Shown: in pieces, positions 55,196 to 64,000 of the stretch
How positions within the stretch are numbered: the stretch's first letter is position 1
Layout of the letters: each line of letters begins with the position of its first letter
Origin: Muraenolepis orangiensis
Lineage: Eukaryota > Chordata > Actinopteri > Gadiformes > Muraenolepididae
NCBI GenBank assembly: GCA_027704905.1
Contig: CM051005.1
Span: 13,181,100 to 13,245,099 of the forward strand
Reading direction: 5' to 3'
Length of the DNA stretch: 64,000 nucleotides
Program-made: the position numbers and the translations under genes
The notes under the pieces: generated by a model
Database searches by the model: none
Told to the model about the DNA's origin: nothing
Seen by the model: only the letters and a program-made list of their open reading frames with translations

Positions 55196-55524
55196 CCCCT
55201 CTCTCCCCTCCATATGTCTATGGGTTTCAGCGGTGTAATCCTCTTCAGTTTCACCGTATTACAGAAGATAATGTTGCTTATGGTGTAATTCACAAATTAC
55301 TCTCCTGATCTGTGAGATGTTACACAGCTAAGTGTTCAACTATGTGACAGGATGAGATGTCAAAAATAATAATAATAATAAAAAGAAGACACATGTAATC
55401 AAGAAAGGAGACATCAGATGTGTCAGTCATAGAGACGATAGTATATGGATAGAATAGCCAATACCATTGAAATTCATGCAAGTAGGGATTTGCTCTGGGT
55501 TCAAGTAAATGGTACAGTGTCAGT

Positions 55525-55590
55525 GTCCCGCACTGGGCTCGAACAGACGGCCTCTGGCATGACAGGTGACGTTCTAACGTGAGAGCTAAA
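55525..55590 (-). mobile_element. tRNA-derived SINE head between gene C and tm6sf2
   Basis: The minus strand reads tagctctcacgttagaac, then a B box tgttcgagcccagtgcggg, a tRNA-like layout of about 65 nt. It is degenerate, so a functional tRNA is unlikely. Confidence 0.5.
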
Positions 55591-56006
55591 ACCCATAGTC
55601 TGTGAGCTTTTACCACTGCACAGCACCACCTGCTGGCGTCCGTTACACTGGGCCCCACATGAAAATACTACACTTATTGGTTTCACCACGGGGTGGCATC
55701 CTCTACAAGAAAACAAGTGGTGTCGAATTTGAGCATTGAAATCCCACGTGTGCAAAACTGTGGTGAACTTTGAAACCCGGTAGTTCAGCCTAATACAATC
55801 AACTTCAGCATAGATTGTGGGCAACGCGGTGTTTCATCTAAGACGACAAGACAAGGGCTGCCACTTCTGTTTCACTTCACCTAGACCTCCACCGGATTAG
55901 ACTATTGGCTCTAATATGCTATTTTTGGCACGTTCTATTTTTTGTCGTATTCAGTCGTAGATCATTATAGATAGGCCGACCTCTGGGCTTAATAGGGTTA
56001 AATAAG

Positions 56007-59000
56007 ATGAGGCCACCGACTGAAATATGCGTGTTTCTACTGTCCCTTTTAGCCCCTGGGGTTTTGTACACCATGAACAACATCCCTGCGTTTCAAGAGT
56101 AAGTGTGTTCTCTTTACTTTACACAGTTATGATGCAGAAAGTGTTAAAAGTGTTACTAGCCCAATATACGTGTTGATGGTGATAGCTGGTATGAAAGAGT
56201 TGAAAAGCTAAGCATTGAACACAGGTAATTTATGCACAGGCTCTTAATTTGAAAAGTCGAGTTATTCGCCAATTATAATTTAGAATTGAATGGTTCAATT
56301 GTAATTGGCAAATAACTCCAATGCCACATCGATGCTGTTAAAGGCAGATTCAATTAAATGCAGATTACATTTTAATCTATATTTAACGGGATTGATTTTG
56401 GCATTAATGACCTAAAATAGTATAGATTGTGCCCAACCAGTTGGAACCAGGATGAAATTGATCTCTCATTTAATTGGAGTAGTGTATCAGTGTAACATGG
56501 ATTAGGAATGGGCACTGATATCGATGTCTCCTTCCAGACCCCTGGGACTGCTTGGACTGGGGATGGTGGTCCTGGGATCAGTGCTTCTGCTGCTACTTCT
56601 CACAGTGAGACACATGCAGAACGTCGACCCGCTGTTCTATGGTACAAACACTCAGGCGCCGAGAAAATGTATGCATTTGAACACAAATTATCCATTTGAT
56701 ATTGATTTAAAATCTCTGCCACTTGCCGTCTCTGTGTTTGCGGTGTAGTCTTTGCGGAGTTCTCTTTCACGTGTTTGGTGGGGCTCACCAATGCCCTAGA
56801 ACAGGATGGCTTCATTCATGGTTTCATGGGCTTCTACCTAAAGAAGGTGAGACGATCCTTCTTTTCCCACTCACAGTCGTTTTGATTCCATGTGAACATT
56901 TTCCCTTTTTTTTGGATTGACCCCATGTGTCGTTCCCCATGTGCTGGGTGTGGTCGGACTGATGGTGATCTGTCGTTCATACAGGGGGAACCTCACCTCA
57001 GCACAGCCTACTCTGTGCTGATGTGCTACTGGGACGGTGTGGTCCACTTCCTCATCTTCCTCCTCATTATACATAGAATGTTCAACGGGTAAATAAGTCT
57101 TTTGTGTACTTTTTTCGTCCATTGCCGCTTGATTTCGTCAAGTAGCGACGATCTCTCATCACACCTGCCTACCGCTTATTTCCTGTCTGCGCAGGAAGTC
57201 TTACCGTGAGCTGGGTTTACTGTGGGCGGGGTCTTCCATTGCCAACCAGCTGGTTCTGATTCCTGGAACGGTCATCGGTGAGGCCTGCATTCGTCTGTAC
57301 CAAATAAGATGATTGGATCATCACTTTCAAGCACAGATTTAAATAGAATGATTCTTCATTTTCCAGGTAAATACGGCTCCAGCATTCGCCCTGCCTTCCT
57401 GAGGAACGTACCTTTCTTTCTGGTGCCGTTTTGGGCGGCTTCCCTGCTTTTAAGCCGGCCACAGGAAATGCCAATCATTCCCGCAGACAAGGTGAATATG
57501 GCGAAAAAATAAAAAATAGATGATTTGTTGTTACTTTGAACACTTCCACACACAGACATGCTCCTTTTTATGTTCGCCCACTCACATCAGTGCCAAGAGC
57601 AGTACTTGTACTTGATTTGAACTGATTTCAACACTTTGTCCAACGTGGACCAGGTTGCCCTGGAGCAGAAGAAAACTCTGTTTTCCCGTCCCATTGATGC
57701 GGTTTTGTCCGTCGCCATGCTGGCTGCCATGGCCTTCACTGTCTTCAGAGGCTTTGTAAGTAAAACAAACCTGAAAGCCCTTTTGGATTGTGACGAGCAG
57801 GATGCACAATGTCTCCTAATCACTCCTGTCTTCTGCAAACCAGGTGGTGCTGGACTGTCCTTTGGACACCTGCTTCACGTACCTCTACCAGTACGAGCCC
57901 TACCTCAAGGACCCCGTCGGCTTCCCCAAGGTCACGGTGAGTTGTTGTTGTTGTTGTTCAAGAGCAAACTGTAGCTTGACAATAAACTAAATGTATTCTG
58001 TGTTATTTTCCCGTTTTAAAGATGAATAGTGACTCTGTCAACTTTGGGTGTTACCATAATGTAGTGGCTTGGGTGTTTGGCTCTGAGCTGTGTGCCGTGT
58101 GCCCCCACACTGCTGCTTACCAGTCGGCATCTTTTGAGTATGAGCCTTAAAAAAGCCCTACCTTCTCGACAAGCACCTTTTGGATCAAACTATCAAACGA
58201 TGGGGTTGCATCAGCTTAACAAAATAGGTTGAATCCCAAGACCATTTGAACGCCATCGCTTAAAAACAAACCCACTTTTTGGTGACTGAGGAGCTGATAT
58301 GGTGTCCTTGGCCATGCGTTTGTCGCTCACCTTTTTTCACATTTGCACAGCTATGTTGTCATGGAAACTGACGCACGACACCACTGAACTCATTCAACCG
58401 GGAGATCCGCAAAATTCACATTTGGGCATCTGCCGGGAAGTCTGCTATACATATAGAAGGGAAGAATAACTCAATAACGCAACGAAAAATACTGCCCAAC
58501 ATAATAAGATGGCTTCAATGAATTCAGTTTTGGTTTTGGTGCATAGTCTGGGGATGTATTCCTCCACACTTTCATTTTTTCGAGTGAGTAACTCAAATCT
58601 GATAAAAGCTGGTTCAAGATGGTGATGGAGGAGATGCATGTGAGCAGCGCTTGAGATGCGTTTCCTTATCGCAGATGCTGGTGTACCTGTTCTATGCCCT
58701 GCCCCTGCTGGCGGTCTGCCTGTATGGTCTCACCAGGCCTGGATGTAGCTGGATGCTGGACTGGACGCTGCTCTTGGCTGGGGCCTTGACCCAGGTAGCC
58801 ATAGTCACCATAACCGTTTCCGTTATTCCAGTGGACTCCACAAAACACATTCAAACCCTAAATAACGTATCGTGTCAAAAATGTAATTGCCTATCTCAGT
58901 TAAATTAATTGATCTGTCAAGTTTAATGACTTTCTTCCATATTTCTTCCCATCCTACCCGTTAACTCCCCAGACCCAGTGGTGCCATATCGGGGCATCAT

Positions 59001-59182
59001 TTCACTCCCGCACTCCGTTCACTTACAGAGTTCCAGGTGATAAGTGGTGGCCAGTCGTTATCCTCAATGTTCTGTATGCCGCCATACCCATCCTGCTGGC
59101 CCTCCGCTGCTATGCCAACCCCACGTTTTTCATGAAGCCTGTTACCAAGGGACAGACCAATGCGGAGAAGAAGAAGAACTAA
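56007..59182 (+). CDS. tm6sf2: Transmembrane 6 superfamily member 2, complete, 376 aa
   Basis: Ten exons: 56007..56098, 56538..56641, 56749..56846, 56985..57088, 57195..57277, 57367..57491, 57654..57755, 57844..57936, 58675..58794, 58973..59182. They sum to 1,131 nt (376 aa; human TM6SF2 has 377), all GT-AG and in phase. It is a polytopic ER/ERGIC protein with two EXPERA domains (about residues 60-185 and 215-350). In mammals it promotes lipidation and secretion of triglyceride-rich lipoproteins. Signatures: LEQDGFIHGFM, CYWDGVVHFL, GKYGSSIRPAF, VVLDCPLDTCFTYLYQYEPYL, GASFHSRTPFTYRVP. The sequence following VVLDCP and the ncan neighbour favour TM6SF2 over TM6SF1. The C-terminus is NAEKKKN. 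Exon 2 starts the second membrane segment, with a run of six Leu. Confidence 0.96.
57937..58674 (+). other. tm6sf2 intron 8
   Basis: The largest tm6sf2 intron, 738 bp, with a (GTT)n at its start and no other feature seen. Confidence 0.7.
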
Positions 59183-61567
59183 CCAACTGGAGTTTTTCTA
59201 TTTTAGTTATTTTTTTGCCATGACACGGGACCAGCTGCTGTTTTTAAGCCTTGTGGAGGGATAGTTGCTCCTCTCCCTCAGTCAACGATTCAAAATCAAT
59301 GTCACGTCACTCACTCAGCACTCCCTGCATGGACTATTGGACTTTGAATGGGTGTTTACGCAATGGACCACTGCAAAGCCAGCGAGCGCAGAGCTTTAAA
59401 GTGACTTACACGCAGGATTTTAACTGAACCAGGTCCCTAGAACACCACGGAGACGAGGCTTAAGATTGACTCATCTGTTTCAATAGAGCAAGAAGTCCAA
59501 TTCCAAATTCCAGGAAGATAATAATGTGTTTTCCAAGTAGGTTTCATCATAAAGACAATTAGCCTATAAGCCTATTTTGTCCTATGTAATATGTACCAAA
59601 AAAAAATGTTAGCATTGGTGTAAGTTGTTGTATGTGTGTATTTATAAATCATAACATCAGCTTCAGCATCAGCCTTATTTCATGTTAAAGATTTAACACT
59701 TCATAAATCCCATGAGGATCATTAAAGTGGCAACAGATCCATTGAAAGTAAGTGATCAAAGCTGCTCTGTTGCTGTGGCTCCACAGACGGTTTATCAGTT
59801 GGTGCTGGTGACATCATCCTGACCTCTGTACACCAGGCCCAGATTAACTCTGACCCTTGGACACCTCACTGATATGAGCTGGAATATGGACCAAATGCCA
59901 GTTGACACAGACGTGATCCGCATTCCACTCCCGTTGTAAAACATGACACAGGTCTGTGAAGACTTACACCAACTTTGCTGTTGAAGAAATTATTTCTTAT
60001 TACAATCTATTTATTATTTCTCATCCTTTTTCCTATTAGTTGGGCTAGCTTAGTGTTACATTGTGCTTGTGATGCCGTACCTCTCTTTACTATTGCGGTA
60101 CTAACTTAAAGGTCTGAAATGGACTTGCTTTCTTCCCCCCCCCCCCCCTATCGTAATTAAATGATTATTCATGAAGCTCATTATCTTGAGTGAATAGAGG
60201 TGAGCCAAATGAATGCTTTCTTGTCATTTAAGAAGAAATAAGATCCACCAATTGAATAAGCCGAAAGTCAAGATAGCTATAATGAAATAAAAGTTTGGAA
60301 ACAGCTCTTGGTTTTTCCATCTTTATTAAGAATGAAACACAACAGCGGGACAAAAAAAACAAACCATAAGAACACCCAAAAAAAGTACTGATATTTTGAT
60401 CAAAGGGACCAGGAACCACATTCTGGGCACCTTACCTATCCTGTCAATTTAGCCGTGCAACAAGTGAAGTGCTTTTCGTTCAGCTTCTCTGATTCAGTCA
60501 TCAGCAGTTATCTTGGGAATGTGTTCATGTGGTCAAGAAGTAGGCCCTACTGGCCATTTCCCTTGAGGGTCATGGCGATGACGACAGACTGTTAGGTGCA
60601 ATAGATAACAATACAATATGTACAGTAAACTAATCAGTATAAATGAAATGATCCATGTAGTTACTGATTGTATGAATGGTGTAGCAGTGTATCAAATGTT
60701 AACCTTATTAATTATATGTATAAAAACCTATTCACTAGCAAACCGTTAATAATAAATACATTGCACAAAATAAACATATATATATATATATATATAGCAA
60801 ATGTTAGAAAAACATATACTAGGGATAAAGCTAGCTAATCAGGCGTTCAATGTAAACAAAAAGAACGGTTACAACACACTTACGGAAAAACAACTCAAGA
60901 AAGGGTTATCGGAACCATATAAGCCGCATCTTGCATCGAATACATATCGGTGTGCTTATAAGCAGTACGCTAAGAATGAATGTCGTTTATTGTTTGTCTT
61001 CCATTTAGAACGAGTAAACTTAAAAACGTTCAAAAAAAATCTAAATTAAATAACCACTAAAAACTCTCATCACGCCCAGCTCAGCTTTTCATGCACACAC
61101 ACACACGCACAGGCAAGCATGGCCAGCCTCAGAAGGTGACGGATGGATGGTTAGTCGTGGACATATTTAGGATGACATGGGGAGTATTATAGACACCATG
61201 GTTCATTAAAACGGTCAGCTCAACAGTATAGTGTTCATGTGGACGACCAGCGGACTGGGCAGAGAGGGAAGGGAGGGGGGGGAGGGTATAAGTAAGTGAA
61301 GGAAGAGCTGGATGGGGATGCTGACTGTGGGTTAGAAGGAACACACAAGCAGGATGTTGAGCGTTAAACAAGAAGAGCCCTGCGCTGATCCCCTGCTGCG
61401 CTGAAACGTGTTAAGATGTGCGAATGTAGCCGTGAGGATGTTTTTGTTTTTGTTTCTTGTTAATACGACGTATTGTCTTTCTTTATGGGTGGGTGGTGTG
61501 GTGTGGTTGCCGGCGGTTAGGCGGTTGGTAGTGGTTTTTGGCGAGGTGGGTACGACTTGGTGGGGGT
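59183..61567. other. Intergenic region between convergent tm6sf2 and ncan
   Basis: It contains the tm6sf2 3' UTR, with plus-strand ATTAAA at about 59722 and AATAAA near 60286 as candidate poly(A) signals, and the ncan 3' UTR at the right. There is a C run at 60138 and an (AT)n at 60776-60796. No hapln4 exon is visible. Confidence 0.55.
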
Positions 61568-61683
61568 TCAGTAGTGGTCGTGTGCGTCCTCCCTGGCTCT
61601 GTGTCCGTCCGCCCCGTGCCGTCTGTGGCTCCGGCGCTCTCTGTGCTGGTGGTGGTGGCGTCTGTAGCGATGGGATCTTCGAG
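61568..61683 (-). CDS. ncan: ncan last coding exon: basic His/Arg tail
   Basis: 116 nt after acceptor ccctcag, phase 1 start, stop TGA at 61568..61570. It codes 38 residues: SRRSHRYRRHHHQHRERRSH, then RRHGADGHRAREDAHDHY. The same strand read in the other two frames gives longer Thr- or Pro-rich ORFs that do not continue the sushi frame. Human neurocan ends in a comparable His/Arg/Lys-rich tail, so the exon is assigned with good confidence although it is compositionally simple. Confidence 0.85.
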
Positions 61684-63988
61684 CTGAGGGCAGGCCAAGG
61701 AATTATATTATACTTATAATATAATTGAAGTATATATAATATAATTGACCTGGGGGTCTTCATCCTTTTTTTTGTTGCCCAGGGCCACTTTGGTGGATTG
61801 AGGGACCTCCCTATGTATATATTTTTAACAAAACGCTGTTACATATTACACACTGATTTGAATGACCTCCTGCAGTACCTCCGCGGACCCCCTGGGGGTC
61901 GCGGACCCCTGGTGGAAGACCACTGCACTAGAACCTCACCATGTACTGGATGTACCATGTACTTTTTTAGATTAGATTTTGTTGCCTGACAGTTTCTTCA
62001 CAAATCAAGTTCCTAATTGAATTGATATAATCCTTTAGACTTTTAATCTGAGGAAAGAGCTAGAGACTGCTCAGTAAGCCACTCACACTTTGTGCAGATG
62101 ATCTTGGGGCGCTCCCAGTTGCCGTCGGCACGGCAACGGGTGGTAGGAATATGACGCTGGAAGAAGCCCTCGGAGCACTGGTAACGCACCACTGAGTGGA
62201 TGTCATAGTGGGACCTTCGGCGGCCAATCAAATGGGCGTTCTCCACCGTGGGCGGGGCTCCACACAACACTGGCCAAATAAGGTCAGACAGGAGAGAAAA
62301 CAAACCAAAGAGATTGAATTTACTTGAATTAAAAAATAAATAAATAAAGACAGCAACAGGACAGTTATCAAAAAGGTAAGGTAAATATGGAAACATATTT
62401 TCAGACACAATGGATTTCCTATTGTTTTTAAGTTGTCCTAATAACAATATGTATCATCACGATATACCATCTGTTACTCAGCTTTTAATATAAAGTAAAA
62501 GGAAAACACTGCAGCTTTTACCGTTTGTATGTATGCAACAGATCTAGTTCCAGTTAGGGGGAATAACCCCCTGGACAACTGGCTGCAGGTGCCCGGATAT
62601 GTCTTCAGGGGGCAGTCTCGCTACAGAATCCCCAATGGTGCGTCAGTGGGCCGTTCCCCGATAGGGAAGCACTGGGCTCTGCAGTATTGTAGCCAGCATC
62701 GGCCAGCCCAGCCAAGACCACAGAGGCACTGGACCACAGATAGAACGCCTCCGCTCCTCCTCTCACTTAACCCACTCACTGCCGCGGACTGCCTCGTTTC
62801 TCTGGCATTTACCCACGTCCCCACGTTCACACAGATCACATGCTCCTTTAATATTTGCCCACTTCACATCAGTGCCAAGAGACAGCACTTATCAAGGGGT
62901 TGAATGGCTCGTGACCTCACTTCCATACATCCATCCACCGATTCATATCCAGCTAATTAGAACAATTGCAATGACCATGGTTTTAGTTGAGGTATTTGGA
63001 TACTCTTTACGCCCTATTTTTGTGAGACCATTTTGAAATCGTGGGGGGAATTGTTTCAGCAATTTTTATTACGTTCGGGTCAATCACACTGCAAGTGAGC
63101 CCTGAGGTGAAGATAACAACATTTGAAAAATATCAATCATTTTGCTCTCAGAAACAATACATATTTGGGATTTAAGAACCACTGCCCTCGGTTATTCTTT
63201 TATTTAATACGTTGGCGTTGAGTTATTGAGAGAAAAATTGAAACTAATGAAAGGCAGCGCCATTAGTTTGTGTGTCTTTTACTCACAGGAGTCTGCAGCT
63301 TAGATGCTAATTCCTACCTTAGTAGGAATTCGTTTTTTAGTGTTAGTGAACTAGTGAACGATGAGGCGTGTATCCTAAGGCAGCCTTGAGAAAGACACCT
63401 AAATCTTTCTTGCTACTTAATAAATAAACACAAATCACTGTAAGTCACTTTGAATAAAAGCGTCTGCTAAAACGGTAAAAAGAATAGTCTTTTAGTGTAT
63501 TCTCGTTCCTTCAGTCGACGCTGTGTTTCATTACAACCCACCTTGACCTGGATATGACACACACTACCTTACAGTATAGTCCACTGCTCCTCATACTAGG
63601 ATGGGTTAAATGCAGATAAACCCAATTTCATTTATGTGTGTGTGTACATGTGTGTGACCAGTAAAGAGGATTCAAATCCTCCAGATTTAGATTTAGATTT
63701 AGTGTGAGGCGTTCGGCGTACTAGTACTGTACTACTACTGAAATGGCCACACGTGCAGCGGTTTATGTTTAACTGTAAATAATACACACTGAAGGCTTAA
63801 TGACGACTTAATGTTGGGCTGGCGTGCCCGGTAGCCCCCCTACCTGTTCCCTTCTTGCAGATGTAGGGCAGGTTGTAGTTGCAGGGCACGTCGTTCCACT
63901 TGCCGTCCTCGTGGGCGATGGTCACCACGCAGTCCTCCCCGCCCGCAAAGAAGTTGTCTGGCTGGCTCTCCCTCCAGTTCTCGTACAC
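61568..63988 (-). CDS. ncan: Neurocan, last three coding exons (partial at window edge)
   Basis: Brain extracellular-matrix chondroitin sulfate proteoglycan of the lectican family (hyaluronan-binding N-terminus, C-terminal EGF/C-type lectin/sushi globule). Only the 3' end is in the window: exons 63844..63988, 62087..62269 and 61568..61683, phases 0/1, 1/1 and 1/stop. The exon sizes 145 and 183 bp are those typical of lectican genes. The assignment to neurocan rather than versican, aggrecan or brevican rests on PPTVENAHLIG in the sushi domain and on the RRSHRYRRHHH tail, which matches human NCAN RRSHRMRRHHH. The gene runs to higher coordinates outside the window and is convergent with tm6sf2. 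Confidence 0.92.
61684..62086 (-). other. Last ncan intron, with a possible DNA-transposon end
   Basis: The palindromic cgcggaccccctgggggtcgcggaccc at 61879-61905, followed by tggtggaagaccactgcact, resembles terminal sequence of hAT-like nonautonomous elements. This is weak evidence. Confidence 0.3.
62087..62269 (-). CDS. ncan: ncan exon: sushi (CCP) domain
   Basis: 183 nt, exactly 61 codons in phase 1-1, a complete complement-control module. The four cysteines are in VLCGAPP, VRYQCSEGFF, TTRCRADGNW and KIICTK, with the conserved Trp of GNWERP. The intron above it runs to 63843; the intron below it is about 400 bp. Confidence 0.94.
62270..63843 (-). other. ncan intron between lectin and sushi exons
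   Basis: About 1.57 kb. It contains the repeat fragments at 63446-63478 and 63575-63626. No other exon is seen; the ORF at 62529-62903 is antisense and featureless. Confidence 0.55.
63575..63626. repeat. Second copy of the dispersed fish repeat
   Basis: The stretch tccactgctcctcatactag then gatgggttaaatgcagataa matches 13417-13460 closely. It is in the ncan intron above the sushi exon. Confidence 0.55.
63844..63988 (-). CDS. ncan: ncan exon: end of C-type lectin domain
   Basis: 145 nt, acceptor gctgcag|GTG at 63988, donor ACAG|gtaggg at 63844. It codes VYENWRESQPDNFF, GGEDCVV, KWNDVPCNYNLPYICKK. The QPDN and WNDVPC motifs are the calcium- and fold-defining elements of the lectin domain, and both cysteines are intact. 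In fish tenascin and fibulin-type ligands this domain is expected to bind as in mammals; that is family knowledge. Confidence 0.93.
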
Positions 63989-64000
63989 CTGCAGCGAGCA

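Noticed and set aside
55525..55590. A functional tRNA gene
   Set aside because: A and B boxes are only approximate and I cannot draw a paired acceptor stem. A SINE head is more likely.
62529..62903. 124-codon plus-strand ORF in the ncan intron
   Set aside because: It is antisense to ncan, contains no recognisable domain, and has repeat-like 3' sequence shared with 57555-57600 (gcccactcacatcagtgccaa type).

Overview
The window is vertebrate nuclear DNA, almost certainly from a teleost fish. It has spliced genes with GT-AG introns, fish-type tRNA-derived SINE fragments, and an extreme density of dinucleotide arrays: more than a dozen (CA)n, (GA)n or (AT)n arrays exceed 75 bp. Such density is typical of cod-like (gadiform) genomes; that last step is inference. 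No operons, CRISPR arrays or phage features are present.

Region 1, about 0.7-47 kb, minus strand: one complete gene for myomegalin (pde4dip), a giant centrosome/Golgi coiled-coil scaffold. I placed 48 coding exons by hand. Every junction keeps frame, giving a 2,317-residue protein from an ATG at 46841 to a stop at 3676. Two further starts are visible. One is an ATG at 40886, where the CM1 exon doubles as a first exon. The other is a large alternative first exon at 27730-29091 that encodes a Cys-rich, ZAD-like domain.

Region 2, about 47.8-54.9 kb, minus strand: four small genes in tandem for single-pass membrane proteins I cannot name. Two (151 and 194 aa) are paralogs sharing a motif and an intron position. 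The other two (107 and 47 aa) share a short collinear motif. This cluster is the most likely undescribed content.

Region 3, 56.0-59.2 kb, plus strand: a complete ten-exon tm6sf2 (376 aa), an ER lipid-handling membrane protein.

Region 4, 61.6-64 kb, minus strand: the last three coding exons of neurocan (ncan), covering the end of the C-type lectin domain, the sushi domain and a basic His/Arg tail. The gene continues past the window edge. tm6sf2 and ncan are convergent, as in human 19p13, but no hapln4 lies between them. They sit next to pde4dip, whose human counterpart is on 1q21.

The remaining sequence is introns and intergenic DNA dominated by microsatellites, two minisatellites, SINE fragments and retroelement tails. 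Matches to human proteins are from memory, not from a search.
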